Numbered from the stretch's first letter, positions 53,918-63,538 are shown. The stretch is DNA of 64,000 nucleotides from Bryobacteraceae bacterium (GCA_023384675.1 JAHDVK010000009.1:1-64000), one strand, 5' to 3'. A program made the numbers and translations. Notes: generated by a model from the sequence alone, not told the origin.

Positions 53918-53931
53918 AGGACGCGGCGGGT

Positions 53932-54765
53932 TCAGTCCTCGATTGAAATGCTTGGACCCTGGCGCTGTCCGCCATCCGAACAGGCGGCCACGATCTGCCG
54001 CGCCATGGCCATGAAGGGCTCGCTCTGGGGGTCGGAATCGCCCAGCAGAGCGATGGGGCGGCCGGAATCGCCGCCCACGCGGATGCGCGGGTCAAGCGGC
54101 AACTCACCCAGGAACGGCACGCCCATCGCTTCGGCCGTTCGTTTTCCGCCGCCTTCGCCGAAGACATCGATCCTCTCGCCCGACCCCGGCGCCACCAGGT
54201 AGCTCATGTTCTCCACAATGCCGAGCAGCGGCACCTTCACCTGCCGGAACATCAGCACGGCTTTGCGCCCATCTTCCAGTGAAACCTCCGAAGGCGTGGT
54301 CACCACCACCGCGCCGGTGATGGGCGCGGTCTGTATGAGGCTGAGCGCCACGTCGCCTGTGCCCGGAGGCAGGTCGATGAGCAGGTAGTCGAGATCGCCC
54401 CACTCCACCTGGCGGAGGAACTGCTGCATGACGCTATGCAGCATGGGGCCGCGCCAGATCAAAGGCTTGTCGCCGGGGTTGAGAAAGCCCATCGACATCA
54501 GGCGCACGCCGTGCTGTTCGATGGGCTGGATGCGTCCCTCGACGGCATAGGGGGCGTCCTGAATGCCCATCATGAGCGGTACATTCGGGCCATAGACGTC
54601 GGCATCCAGTAGTCCGGTGCGGTGGCCGAGCGCGGCCAGCGCGATCGCCAGATTGACGGAGACCGTGGTCTTCCCAACTCCTCCTTTACCGGAGCCGATG
54701 GTAATGAGGTTTCGGACCCCCGGGATCGGCTGTTTCGGGGCTTCGGCGGGCGGTGGCATTCCCAT
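53932..54765 (-). CDS. Mrp/ApbC/NBP35-family ATPase lacking the CxxC cluster motif
   Basis: The 277-residue protein has the deviant Walker A GSGKGGVGKTT, LDADVYGPNVP, the Walker B-like LLIDLPPGTGD and PSEVSLEDGRKAVLMF, all diagnostic of Mrp-type Fe-S carrier ATPases. The segment that usually reads ENMSYFxCPxC is ENMSYLVAPGSGERIDVFG here, so both bridging cysteines are replaced. The N-terminal DUF59-like domain of long Mrp proteins is also absent. It may act in another ATP-dependent role or with another metal site. Convergent with the DUF4397 gene. Confidence 0.88.
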   Translation of the reverse strand: MGMPPPAEAPKQPIPGVRNLITIGSGKGGVGKTTVSVNLAIALAALGHRTGLLDADVYGPNVPLMMGIQDAPYAVEGRIQPIEQHGVRLMSMGFLNPGDKPLIWRGPMLHSVMQQFLRQVEWGDLDYLLIDLPPGTGDVALSLIQTAPITGAVVVTTPSEVSLEDGRKAVLMFRQVKVPLLGIVENMSYLVAPGSGERIDVFGEGGGKRTAEAMGVPFLGELPLDPRIRVGGDSGRPIALLGDSDPQSEPFMAMARQIVAACSDGGQRQGPSISIED

Positions 54766-54820
54766 AAACCTTTAGTGTAGCCGAGGGGCGGTGGTATGAT
54801 GGCCTGCAACCGGTGACGCT

Positions 54821-55642
54821 ATGAAATTCTGCCATTTCGCCTCTGTTGTTCTGCTTCTGTCCAGCGCGGCGCCGCCGTCGGCCGCACAGCAAACTCAAAC
54901 CCCGAAGAAACGTCTGCTCGCCATCGGCGCGGTCGAGGGTTGGCAGCACGACGCCACTTCGCACGGCCTCGCCACGCTCTGGAAACTCGGCCTCGAGTCG
55001 GGCCTGTGGGAGACGTATATCCGCACCGATACCCAGCTCATCACGAAGAAAAAACTGGAAGCCAACGGGAAGAACCTCGACTATTTCGACGCCGTCGCCT
55101 TCTATACGTCGGGCGAACTCAAAATGGATGAAGAGCAGCGGGCCGCGCTGATGTCGTTCGTCAAAGACGAAGGCAAGGGCTTCATCGCCATCCACTCGGC
55201 CAGCGACACGTTCTACAAGTGGCCCGAATACGGGGAAATGGTGGGCGGCTACTTCGACCTTCATCCCTGGAACACGTTTCAGGCGCCCATATTGGTGGAG
55301 GACCGCGGCCACCCCACATCCGCGCACCTGCCGCCTAGCTTCACCGTGTACGACGAGATCTACCAGTTCAAGGAATTCTCGCGGGACCGCGTGCGCGTGC
55401 TGATGCGGCTGGACGAATCCAAGATCGATCTCAAGCACAAGGACGTGCGGCGGAAGGACAACGACTTCGCCGTCACCTGGGTGCGCGAATTCGGCAAGGG
55501 GCGCGTGTTTTTCTCGAGTTTCGGCCACACTATCGAGAGCTGGGACCGGCCGGATATTCAGAAGATGTGGGTGGAAGCCGTGAAGTGGTCAATGAAGCTG
55601 ACGGACGGGGACGCCACGCCCCGGCCGCGGCCCGCGGATTAA
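54821..55642 (+). CDS. Secreted ThuA-like protein
   Basis: The 273-residue protein has a signal peptide (FASVVLLLSSAAPPSAAQQ) and a ThuA flavodoxin/GATase-like domain: WQHDATSHGL, DAVAFYTSGE, KGFIAIHSASDTFYKWPEYG, and WVREFGKGRVFFSSFGHTIE. ThuA proteins are linked to trehalose or other sugar metabolism; the exported Acidobacteria forms are uncharacterised. It is followed 14 bp later by a DUF4038 glycosidase-like gene, so probably an operon. Confidence 0.88.
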   Translation: MKFCHFASVVLLLSSAAPPSAAQQTQTPKKRLLAIGAVEGWQHDATSHGLATLWKLGLESGLWETYIRTDTQLITKKKLEANGKNLDYFDAVAFYTSGELKMDEEQRAALMSFVKDEGKGFIAIHSASDTFYKWPEYGEMVGGYFDLHPWNTFQAPILVEDRGHPTSAHLPPSFTVYDEIYQFKEFSRDRVRVLMRLDESKIDLKHKDVRRKDNDFAVTWVREFGKGRVFFSSFGHTIESWDRPDIQKMWVEAVKWSMKLTDGDATPRPRPAD

Positions 55643-55656
55643 GCGAGGGGATCGCC

Positions 55657-57282
55657 ATGGTCAAATTCATTCCCATGCTCTTCGCTCTAAGCTGGGCGAG
55701 CAGCATGCCGGGCGCCTCCGTCCCCGTCTATCAGGTCTTCGAAGCGGAATTCCAGGCCTCGAAACCGCCTGAATCGCCGCTGCAACTTCGGCCGCAGGTG
55801 ACTTTCTCCACGCCCGGGACGGGCGACACCACGGTCGAGGCGTTCTGGGATGGCGGGGCGAGATACCGCGTCCGCTTCCAACCGCTGCGCGCGGGCGCCT
55901 ATTCCTACAAGGTCCACTCCTCCGATCCGGGCCTGAACGGCAAGAGCGGCCAGTTTGCCGCGGTCAGCCCGGACGGCCCTACAACTCTCGACCAGCATGG
56001 GCCTCCCATCCTATCCGCGGACCGGCGCCACTTTACGCATGCCGATGGGACGCCGTGGCTCTGGCTGGCCGACACGGCGTGGAACGGGGCCCTGCTGGCG
56101 ACGAGAGAAGAGTGGGGCGAATATCTAAAAACGCGGGTCTCGCAGCGGTTCTCCGCGGTCCAATTCGTCATGACGCAATGGCGCGCGGGCCGGGCCGATG
56201 AAAACGGCCGGCTCGCCTTTCGCAGCAATGGCGAAAAACTCGAAGTGGATCCGATTTTTTTCAGGCGCATGGATGAGCGCGTCGCAGCCGTGCGGCGCGC
56301 GGGCCTGGTTCCGGTTCCGGTGATGCTTTGGGCGCTCACCTCGCGCGACAAAGAGAGTCCGGGCGCCGTGCTGCCCCCGGCACAGGCCGCGGAACTGGCG
56401 CGCTACATCAATGCCCGTTACCACGCGTATTCGGTGCTGTGGATGCTGGGCGGCGACGGCGACTATCGCGGCGAGGAGAAGGCCGCGCGCTGGCGCGAGA
56501 TCGGCCGGCTGACGTTTCCCGCAGGCATCGACCGGCGCCCGGTGACACTCCACCCGGGCGGATTGCATGAACCCTGGGAGTTGCTGCGGGACGAGCCGTG
56601 GCTTGACTTCCTCACCTATCAGTCGGGCCATGGCGGCGATGCGCGCAAATGGCAGTGGCAGGCATACCGGGGCCCCGCGCTGGGCTGGCGGCTGGAGCCG
56701 GTGAGGCCCGTGATCGACGCCGAGCCCAACTATGAGGGACACGTCTCCTACCACGGCAAATCGATTGATGCGTACGCGGTCCGGCGCGCGGCCTGGTATA
56801 GCATTCTGGCGGCGCCCGTGGCAGGCGTCACCTACGGCGCGCACGGAGTGTGGCCCTGGATCCGTCAGAAGTCGGTGCCGCTGGACCATCCGCGGTCGGG
56901 CGAAGCCGACCCCTGGCGCGAGTGTCTCGCCTACCCCGGCGCTGCGCACATGAAAGCCCTCGTCGAAATCCTCGAGAGGCTCCCCTGGCCTCAACTGCGG
57001 CCCGACGCGCCGCTGGCGGCGCCGACTCAGGTAGACGAGGGCTTCACCAACTACATACCCGTCGCGCGGACTCTGGACGGCAGCCTCGCGCTGGCCTATC
57101 TGCCTGCGAACCCCACCGCCGTGTTCGACCTCTCCAGCTTTGAAAAGGGAGTGCGTGCGACCTTCATAAACCCGCGCAATGGCGAGCGACTCACCCCGGA
57201 TGACTTGCCGGGCGAGCCCAACGTCACCGTGAAGTCGCCAGGACCAGGCGATTGGTTGCTGCTGTTTGAACGGCGCAAATAA
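55657..57282 (+). CDS. Secreted DUF4038 (apiosidase-like) putative glycoside hydrolase
   Basis: The 541-residue protein has a signal peptide and an N-terminal DUF5060-like beta domain (about 22-110). A TIM barrel begins ADGTPWLWLADTAWNGALLA, includes VQFVMTQWRA, YSVLWMLGGDGDYRGEEKA and PVIDAEPNYEG, and is followed by a small C-terminal beta domain. The E in DAEPNYEG and the acids after MLGGDGDY are plausible catalytic residues, as in DUF4038/GH140 proteins. It probably hydrolyses plant-type glycans, together with the upstream ThuA protein. Confidence 0.85.
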   Translation: MVKFIPMLFALSWASSMPGASVPVYQVFEAEFQASKPPESPLQLRPQVTFSTPGTGDTTVEAFWDGGARYRVRFQPLRAGAYSYKVHSSDPGLNGKSGQFAAVSPDGPTTLDQHGPPILSADRRHFTHADGTPWLWLADTAWNGALLATREEWGEYLKTRVSQRFSAVQFVMTQWRAGRADENGRLAFRSNGEKLEVDPIFFRRMDERVAAVRRAGLVPVPVMLWALTSRDKESPGAVLPPAQAAELARYINARYHAYSVLWMLGGDGDYRGEEKAARWREIGRLTFPAGIDRRPVTLHPGGLHEPWELLRDEPWLDFLTYQSGHGGDARKWQWQAYRGPALGWRLEPVRPVIDAEPNYEGHVSYHGKSIDAYAVRRAAWYSILAAPVAGVTYGAHGVWPWIRQKSVPLDHPRSGEADPWRECLAYPGAAHMKALVEILERLPWPQLRPDAPLAAPTQVDEGFTNYIPVARTLDGSLALAYLPANPTAVFDLSSFEKGVRATFINPRNGERLTPDDLPGEPNVTVKSPGPGDWLLLFERRK

Positions 57283-57548
57283 AGGAAAGAGTACTTAAGT
57301 GGCGCCTCCACCGGACCAACCGGAGGCCCAGTACCGATAGGAAAGCCGCCCCGTTCGCCTACGCATTTTCAGGAAGATCGCTCTTCTCCCGCCTCCGAAA
57401 GTACCAGGTTCGCCTGTTTTCGAGGCGCTCAATCTGCGAATGGCTCGCGCCGTCCCAGTACAAACGGACCTTGGCGCAGCCCCAAATCCCGCCTAATCTT
57501 CAATTGATCCGGGGAGCGTTGTTCCCGGAGTCCGGAGGGATTTTCGCA

Positions 57549-58175
57549 ATGTTCAGAGCAATTGTCCTCGCCTCTGCCGTCCTGATGGCATTGACCCTGA
57601 GTTCGCCGGCCGCGCCGATCGGCATGAGCTCGATCCCCGGCGCGACGCTTGATTTCCACGGCGACTCGACGTTCAGCTTCACGCCTACCGCCTTTCCCGG
57701 CTTCGAAGGGTGGTCGTTTTTCATCACCAGCGGATCCTGCACCTTCTGCACCGGGCACATCTCAGGCATCTTCACGATCGGCAGCCCTGAGCTGAACCCC
57801 GCTCCTGTCTCGGGCGTGGGCCTTTTGACCATCCGCGATCCGCAGGGAACCAGCCTCACCGCGGATCTCGAATGGTTCTCCCTCGGCACGGCCGGCACGA
57901 GCGGCAATCTGAATGTCGCGGGCCAGCTCAACACCACCAGCGTCGCTTACGGCGGAACGAATCCGGATCTGCTGTCGCTGTTGCTGGGTGCGATCACGAC
58001 TGTGACCTTCGACCCCGGCGTGGGCACCTCCCCATCCACACTGGCTAGCGAATCCGTTACATTTGCGTCCTTCTCCGGCAGTATTCAGCCGGTACCCGAG
58101 CCGGGCACCTACGCGCTCATCGGCACCGGGCTCGTTGGCCTCGCCCTATGGCGGCGCCGCGCGGCAAGCCGGTAA
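57549..58175 (+). CDS. PEP-CTERM sorted exported protein
   Basis: The 208-residue protein has a signal peptide and a single beta-rich region with a CxxC (SCTFCTGH). The C-terminal sorting tail has PVPEPGTYALIGTGLVGLAL followed by WRRR: the PEP motif, a membrane helix and a basic end, the target of exosortase. It is a presumed cell-surface or extracellular-matrix protein. A GGAGGG ribosome site precedes the ATG. No exosortase is in the window. Confidence 0.88.
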   Translation: MFRAIVLASAVLMALTLSSPAAPIGMSSIPGATLDFHGDSTFSFTPTAFPGFEGWSFFITSGSCTFCTGHISGIFTIGSPELNPAPVSGVGLLTIRDPQGTSLTADLEWFSLGTAGTSGNLNVAGQLNTTSVAYGGTNPDLLSLLLGAITTVTFDPGVGTSPSTLASESVTFASFSGSIQPVPEPGTYALIGTGLVGLALWRRRAASR

Positions 58176-58210
58176 GCTTTCTGGTTCGTTTTCTTCTCCC
58201 TCTCCACGAC

Positions 58211-58238
58211 GGGCGGCGTCCCAACGCCGCCCTTTTTT
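58211..58238 (+). terminator. Rho-independent terminator of the PEP-CTERM gene
   Basis: A nine-bp perfect stem GGGCGGCGT/ACGCCGCCC, a four-base loop and TTTTTT, 35 bases after the stop codon and just before the end of the convergent antiporter gene. Confidence 0.9.
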
Positions 58239-58242
58239 ATGT

Positions 58243-59859
58243 TCAGTGCGGGGCGGATTCGCCGCGCGGAAGCGACTTCACCACCTGCGCGGCCAGCAGG
58301 CGGCCTACGCTCGATTCCTCGTCGACGGCGAGCGTGGCTCCGGCGGCCAGCAGGTCGGGCAGAAAGCGGTGATACCGGCTGCGCGCGATCACGGTCACAT
58401 CCGGCGCAAGCCGCCGCGCGCAGGCGACCATGTTCAGCGCGACTTGCGGATCCGGCACGGTCACGACGAAAGCCAGCGCCTCGTGGAGGCCCGCGTGTTC
58501 GAGGATCTCGGGTCTCGAGGCATCGCCGAAATGGACGATGCCGCCGGCCGAGTTCGGATTCAGCTCGAGCACATACGGTTCGAACCCCCGTTCCTGCAGC
58601 GCGCTGACCACTTCTTTCCCCGAGGGACCATAACCCGCCACGATCACGCGGCGGCCCGGCGCATGCGCCCGCGGCGCTGGTTGATCCGGCGCCATCCCGA
58701 AAAACGAAGCCAGCCACGGGGCGAGTGTGAACAGGTGTGGCGTCACCAGCAGCGTGAGCACAGAAACCGAAACCAGATGCGACACCACGCTGGGCGGCAG
58801 CAGGCCCTTGCCGCCCGCCTCGCTCAGCAGCACGAAGCTGAACTCCCCTACCTGGCTCAGCAGCACACCGGTATGCACGGCCACCTGCGGCGGCAGCCGG
58901 AAAGCGCGCAGCGCGAAGGTGGCCGCCATCGTCTTCAATACCAGCGCCAGCAGTGTCAATAACAGGACCACTGGCAGATCTCCCAATTGCGGCGGAACGG
59001 CCAGCATGCCGATCGAAGCGAAAAACACCGTGACGAAAATAGCGCGCAGCGGCACAGCGTCGGAGCGGATCTGATGCGCGTACGGCAGATCGCCCAGCAG
59101 CACTCCGCCCGCGAATGCCCCCAGCGCGGGGCTCAGACCCAGCGCATGCGCGCCCCAGGTGCTGCCAAGGCAGGTGGCCATCGCCAGCACCACAGGCACC
59201 TCGCGCAGATGTTGCAGCGAAGCGTCACGAAACAGCTTGGGAAAGATGTAGCGCAGGAAAACGAACAGGATGGCTACCAGCGCCAGCGCCTTGCCCAGCG
59301 CCATACCCAGGTCCGTGACCGCCGCCATGCCGCGCCGCCCTTCGGCCAGCACCGCGAACAGGATCAGCAGCGGCACCAGCGCCACGTCCTGCATGAGCAG
59401 GATACCCAGCGCGCCCCGGCCATGCGGGCTTTCAATCTCGCTTCGCGCCTGTAGCAGCCGCAGGACCACCGCTGTGCTACTGAGCGCCAGCGCCATGCCC
59501 ACCACGGCCGCGCTCTGCAGATCCAAGTGAAACAGCAGCGCTACGGGGACGATCAGAAGAATGGACAGCGAGATCTGCAGGCCCCCGCCCACCAGCGCCA
59601 GCCTGCCGAGGCGGCGCAGTTTGCTCAAAGAGAACTCGAGTCCGATCGAGAACAGCAGCAGCGCCACGCCCAACTCGGCCAGCACCTCCACCGCCTCCGT
59701 TGAACGGACCAGCTTTAGCGCGGATGGCCCCAACAGCAGGCCGGCCAGCAGGTAGCCAATGATGACGTCCTGCCGCAAGCGCTGCGCGGCGATACCCAGG
59801 ACGAAAGCGGCCGCCAGCAGGCTGACCACCTCCGCCACCAACTCCCAGGCTTCGGTCAT
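58243..59859 (-). CDS. CPA2 monovalent cation/proton antiporter with TrkA-N domain (KefB-like)
   Basis: The 538-residue protein has about 12 transmembrane helices (about 1-385) with CPA2 motifs (GYLLAGLLLGP, ELGVALLLFSIGLEF, LALSSTAVVLRLL, GAFAGGVLLGDLPY). A cytoplasmic TrkA_N Rossmann domain follows (about 405-520, RRVIVAGYGPSGKEVVSAL). It exchanges K+ or Na+ for H+ and the nucleotide-binding domain gates it. It is 12 bp after the M28 peptidase start-to-stop order on the same strand, so possibly co-transcribed. Confidence 0.9.
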   Translation of the reverse strand: MTEAWELVAEVVSLLAAAFVLGIAAQRLRQDVIIGYLLAGLLLGPSALKLVRSTEAVEVLAELGVALLLFSIGLEFSLSKLRRLGRLALVGGGLQISLSILLIVPVALLFHLDLQSAAVVGMALALSSTAVVLRLLQARSEIESPHGRGALGILLMQDVALVPLLILFAVLAEGRRGMAAVTDLGMALGKALALVAILFVFLRYIFPKLFRDASLQHLREVPVVLAMATCLGSTWGAHALGLSPALGAFAGGVLLGDLPYAHQIRSDAVPLRAIFVTVFFASIGMLAVPPQLGDLPVVLLLTLLALVLKTMAATFALRAFRLPPQVAVHTGVLLSQVGEFSFVLLSEAGGKGLLPPSVVSHLVSVSVLTLLVTPHLFTLAPWLASFFGMAPDQPAPRAHAPGRRVIVAGYGPSGKEVVSALQERGFEPYVLELNPNSAGGIVHFGDASRPEILEHAGLHEALAFVVTVPDPQVALNMVACARRLAPDVTVIARSRYHRFLPDLLAAGATLAVDEESSVGRLLAAQVVKSLPRGESAPH

Positions 59860-59871
59860 ATCCGCCCCGTC

Positions 59872-61458
59872 CTAATTCGCCGTCGCCGGCCGCGAGAAGC
59901 TCTTGCGCGGTTCGGGCTTTGGTTTGCGCGGCAGCTTCTCGGGGCGGTTCGCCGTGTGATAGACCAGCGAAGCCACCACGGCGGCCATCTGCTTCAGGTC
60001 GTCGGCTTGCAGGCGGTCGTACACGTCCATGTTCGAATGATGCGTCCGCGTCGAATACTCAACCGGATCCTGGATGAACTGGAAGCCGGGCAGGCCCATC
60101 AGGTCGAACGAAAGATGGTCCGTGCCCCCGGTGTTGCGGGCGCTCACGGTGGTGACGCCCAGGTCGCGGAACGGCCCCAGCCAGGCTTCGAAGACCGGCC
60201 GCGCCATCTCGTTCCCCTGCAGATAAATGCCGCGGATCTTTCCGGTGCCGTTGTCGATGTTGTAATAGGCCGACAATTTCTCCCATTCAGGCTGCAGTTC
60301 CATCGATTCCCAGTCGCCGAACGTTTTGCGGACATAAGCGCGGGAGCCGAGCAGCCCCTGCTCCTCGCCGCCCCACAAAGCGATACGCAGCGTGCGGTTC
60401 ATCGGCAGCTTCAGCTTGTTCAGCACACGCACCACTTCGATCATCACGGCGCTGCCCGCGGCGTTATCGGTGGCTCCAGTGCCGCCGTGCCAGCTATCCA
60501 GATGGCCGCCGATCATCACGATCTCATCCTTGTTGGGACCCGTGCCCGGCAAGTTCGCAATCACGTTCAGCGAATCCTGGCCGGCCTCGCCCATCCGGTT
60601 CTTCACCTCCACCTCGAGCCTCACCTTCACGTCTTTCTCGAGCAGCCGGACGATGCGGTTGTAATGCTCGGGGTTGATGGCGATCGTCGTCGGATTCAGC
60701 GGGTCCTTCGGGTCGCGGCTGCCGGCCGAGGCGGCCGAAATCGTGCCGCCGTCGCCGCGGTATCCGTATTGCACCAGCACGGCCGCTCCTTCGTCGCGCC
60801 AGAACGCGGACAGCTTCTTGCGGAAAGCCAGGATCTGCCGCATGTCCGGACTGCCCGCACCCTGCCGTCCGGGCGATTGCGGACCGAAGGTGGGCGGCAG
60901 ACCTTCGGGCAACATCGCGATGCGCTCCAGATCCTCGTCGCTGTGGCGGCGGTAGAGCGGCTGGGCGTAGGGCTGCAGCGTGCGTGGCGCCTCGGTGAAC
61001 ACAATCCGGCCCTTCAACTTGCCCTTCCACTGTTCCAGGTCGCTCTCCGAGCGCAGCACGGCGTGCACCGGTTCGCCACTCACGACGCCATCGGTGCCCG
61101 GCGTCCAGGCCAGCGGAAAGCCGTAGATAGGCTGATAGGAAGGCTCCAGCAGATGGACCGAAAACCGATCGTTCTCCCAGCTTCTTCCGAAAGGACCCCA
61201 ACTCTCGATCTGCGCGTCGGCCATGCCGTAGGCCTTGAGCCGCTCCACCGCCCATTCGGCGGCTTTTTTCAGATTCGCCGAGCCGGTGAGCCGCGGGCCG
61301 TGCACGTCGGTCAGCCAGAAGGCGTGATCCATGACGGCTGAGTTCTGCAGAGCCTCGCGCTTGATGTGATAGAGCGCACCGAGGTCCACCTTTTCCTGAG
61401 CAGGCGCCGCAACGATGGTGGCGGCGCACAGTGCGAGAATCCTGAAGGTCGGTGTCAT
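59872..61458 (-). CDS. Secreted M28-family zinc peptidase
   Basis: The 528-residue protein has a signal peptide (ILALCAATIVAAPAQ) and a PA domain insert (about 130-260). The M28 catalytic core has the metal ligands in GGHLDSWHGGTGATDNAAG, the general base GGEEQGLLGSR, a later Asp and the last His in THHSNMD. It should be an aminopeptidase or carboxypeptidase acting outside the cytoplasm. The ATG at 61458 opens the signal peptide. Confidence 0.9.
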   Translation of the reverse strand: MTPTFRILALCAATIVAAPAQEKVDLGALYHIKREALQNSAVMDHAFWLTDVHGPRLTGSANLKKAAEWAVERLKAYGMADAQIESWGPFGRSWENDRFSVHLLEPSYQPIYGFPLAWTPGTDGVVSGEPVHAVLRSESDLEQWKGKLKGRIVFTEAPRTLQPYAQPLYRRHSDEDLERIAMLPEGLPPTFGPQSPGRQGAGSPDMRQILAFRKKLSAFWRDEGAAVLVQYGYRGDGGTISAASAGSRDPKDPLNPTTIAINPEHYNRIVRLLEKDVKVRLEVEVKNRMGEAGQDSLNVIANLPGTGPNKDEIVMIGGHLDSWHGGTGATDNAAGSAVMIEVVRVLNKLKLPMNRTLRIALWGGEEQGLLGSRAYVRKTFGDWESMELQPEWEKLSAYYNIDNGTGKIRGIYLQGNEMARPVFEAWLGPFRDLGVTTVSARNTGGTDHLSFDLMGLPGFQFIQDPVEYSTRTHHSNMDVYDRLQADDLKQMAAVVASLVYHTANRPEKLPRKPKPEPRKSFSRPATAN

Positions 61459-61505
61459 GGCGGTTTTCAAGCAGTTTACCACCGCGCTGAAGAACCGCTC
61501 CGGGG

Positions 61506-62807
61506 TTACGCCTGGCGTGCGAGTTCCGGCGCCTTTTTCTGGATCTTGCGGACGGCTTCGGCGATGTACTCCATCTCGCGCGGCTCGCCCAGCAGCATGT
61601 CCTGGGTGAACCAGACGGCCTCCTCACAGAGCCGGTCGTTTTGCGGACACTGGTTCTCCTCGTGCCACCGGCGCAGGCGGGCGTCGCCGTAGATTTTGCG
61701 GTAGTGGCGCGACTGGAGCACATCCCGCAGGAACGGCTCTCTGTTGAGCGGCGTGTACCCGCCGGAGCCGCTCACGCCCTCCGCCTGCAGGGCCTTGAGG
61801 AAGCCCGCGCGCGGCAGACCGGCGAACGCCGCCGGGTCGTAGCGGAGCATGTACAGGTGCCAGGCGTTCCGGGTGCAGCCTTCGTCGATCACCTGTGGAT
61901 GAATGCCGGGGATCTCCTTGAGGTACTTCGTCAGCGCGGCGGCGTTGGTCTCGCGCGTCTGCGACTGGCGCTCGAGCCGCGTCATCTGCGCGAGCAGCAG
62001 CGCGCCCTGGAACTCGGTCAGCCGCAGATTCGCGCCGTTCATCGCCCAACCGGAGAGCGTGGCCGAGGTGATGCGCCTCGCGCGGCCATTGCCGTGAAAC
62101 GCCCAGGCGCGGTCGAACAGGGCTTCGTCGTTGGTGACGAGCGCGCCGCCTTCGCCTGAGTTCAGGTTTTTCGAGGCCTGGAAGCTGAATGTACCGCAAT
62201 CGCCGAGCGTGCCCACCTTTTTGCCGCGCCACTCGCCGAGATGGGCCTGGCAGGCGTCCTCCACCAGCTTGATGCCGCGTTCGCGGCAGAACTTGAGCGA
62301 CGCGTCCAGGCCCGCCGTCGCGCCGCCCAGATGCACCTGGATTAGCGCTTTCGTCTGCGGCGTGGTGCGCGCGGCCAACTGGCGGACGTCGATCTGGAAC
62401 GTGGGCCGGTCCGAGTCCACGAACACGGGCAGCGCGTGCTGGATCAGGATGATATTCACAGACGCCACGAACGTGTAGGGCGGCAGCAGCACCTCGTCGC
62501 CCGGACCGATGTCGATCGCATTCATCGCCGCGATCAACGCGCTGGTGCCGTTCGCCGTCGCCACGCAGTGCCGTGCGCCGAGCAGCGCGCCGTATTGCCG
62601 CTCGAGCTCCGCCACGCGGCTGCCGTCGATGCGGCCCCACTTGCCGCTGCGGAGCACGCCCAGCAGCGCTTCTTCTTCGGTCCGGTCGTATTCCGGCCAG
62701 GCGCGGCCGATCTTGATCTCGCGGTTGAAGGCCCGGGCGCGCCGCGCGGCCATGGCCACGCCCGCGCCGGCCAGCAGCATCCGGCGGCTCAGAGGAATGC
62801 GTCTCAT
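61506..62807 (-). CDS. Tat-exported DegT/DnrJ/EryC1-family aminotransferase-like protein
   Basis: The 433-residue protein has a twin-arginine-type leader (SRRMLLAGAGVAMAARRARA). A full DegT fold follows: RSGKWGRIDGSRVAELE, NGTSALIAAMNA, DEVLLPPYTFVAS, the PLP-stacking and Asp region LVEDACQAHLG (Asp184) and the PLP lysine in SFQASKNLNSGEGG (Lys213). Cytoplasmic relatives aminate keto-sugars for surface polysaccharides. An exported copy with an intact active site is unusual. The next gene is divergent. Confidence 0.87.
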   Translation of the reverse strand: MRRIPLSRRMLLAGAGVAMAARRARAFNREIKIGRAWPEYDRTEEEALLGVLRSGKWGRIDGSRVAELERQYGALLGARHCVATANGTSALIAAMNAIDIGPGDEVLLPPYTFVASVNIILIQHALPVFVDSDRPTFQIDVRQLAARTTPQTKALIQVHLGGATAGLDASLKFCRERGIKLVEDACQAHLGEWRGKKVGTLGDCGTFSFQASKNLNSGEGGALVTNDEALFDRAWAFHGNGRARRITSATLSGWAMNGANLRLTEFQGALLLAQMTRLERQSQTRETNAAALTKYLKEIPGIHPQVIDEGCTRNAWHLYMLRYDPAAFAGLPRAGFLKALQAEGVSGSGGYTPLNREPFLRDVLQSRHYRKIYGDARLRRWHEENQCPQNDRLCEEAVWFTQDMLLGEPREMEYIAEAVRKIQKKAPELARQA

Positions 62808-62848
62808 GGTTCCATATCCTAGCGTTTTCCGCGGAAAATGAAAAGGAC

Positions 62849-63538
62849 ATGCGCGACTCTCTACCCCGCATCGAGCGGGAAATCATCGCCTGCGAGCGCT
62901 GCCCCCGCCTGCGCGAATGGTGCCGCCAGGTGGCCGCCACGCGCCGCCGCGCCTATCGTGAGGAAACCTACTGGGGGCGTCCCGTCCCAGGCTTCGGCGA
63001 TCCCGCGGCGCGCCTGCTGGTGGTCGGCCTCGCGCCCGGAGCGCACGGCGCCAACCGCACCGGCCGCGTCTTCACCGGCGACGCCTCGGGCGACTGGCTC
63101 TTTCGCGCCATGCACGAAGCGGGCTTCGCCAATCAGCCCTCGTCCACCCATCGCGGCGACGGACTCGTCCTGCGCGATGCCTGGATCAGCGCCTCGGTTC
63201 GTTGTGCGCCGCCGGACAATAAGCCGCTTCCGGATGAAGTCGCCGCCTGCCGGCCTTACCTCGAACGCGAACTGGCGCAACTGCCGAATCTCAAGTGCAT
63301 TGTCGCCCTGGGCCGCCTCGCCTTTGACAATTACCTCGGCATCCTGCGAGCCCGCGGCACCCTCGCCTCGAGAAAAGGCTTCCCCTTTGCGCACCTCGCC
63401 GAATTCCGGCCCGCGCCCGGATCGCCCGTCCTGCTCGCCTCCTACCACCCCAGCCGCCAGAACACCAGCACCCGACGCCTGACGCGCGAAATGCTCGCCG
63501 CCGTCTTTGCCCGCGCCGCTGCGATAATCGGGGAATGA
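62849..63538 (+). CDS. Uracil-DNA glycosylase, family 5 (UdgB-like)
   Basis: The 229-residue protein has the 4Fe-4S cysteines Cys15, Cys18, Cys119 and Cys134. Motif A is VVGLAPGAHGANRTGRVFTG (no catalytic Asp, as in family 5), and the C-terminal motif is ASYHPSRQNTSTRRLT. Family 5 enzymes remove uracil and hypoxanthine from DNA. The stop overlaps the start of the exported TenA-like gene as ATGA. Confidence 0.9.
   Translation: MRDSLPRIEREIIACERCPRLREWCRQVAATRRRAYREETYWGRPVPGFGDPAARLLVVGLAPGAHGANRTGRVFTGDASGDWLFRAMHEAGFANQPSSTHRGDGLVLRDAWISASVRCAPPDNKPLPDEVAACRPYLERELAQLPNLKCIVALGRLAFDNYLGILRARGTLASRKGFPFAHLAEFRPAPGSPVLLASYHPSRQNTSTRRLTREMLAAVFARAAAIIGE

Noticed and set aside
57300-57330. GCCTCC/GGAGGC inverted repeat after the DUF4038 gene as terminator
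   Set aside because: Short stem, long loop and no T-tract.
59956-61341. 461-codon frame antisense to the M28 peptidase
   Set aside because: Shadow frame; the peptidase motifs on the minus strand are intact.
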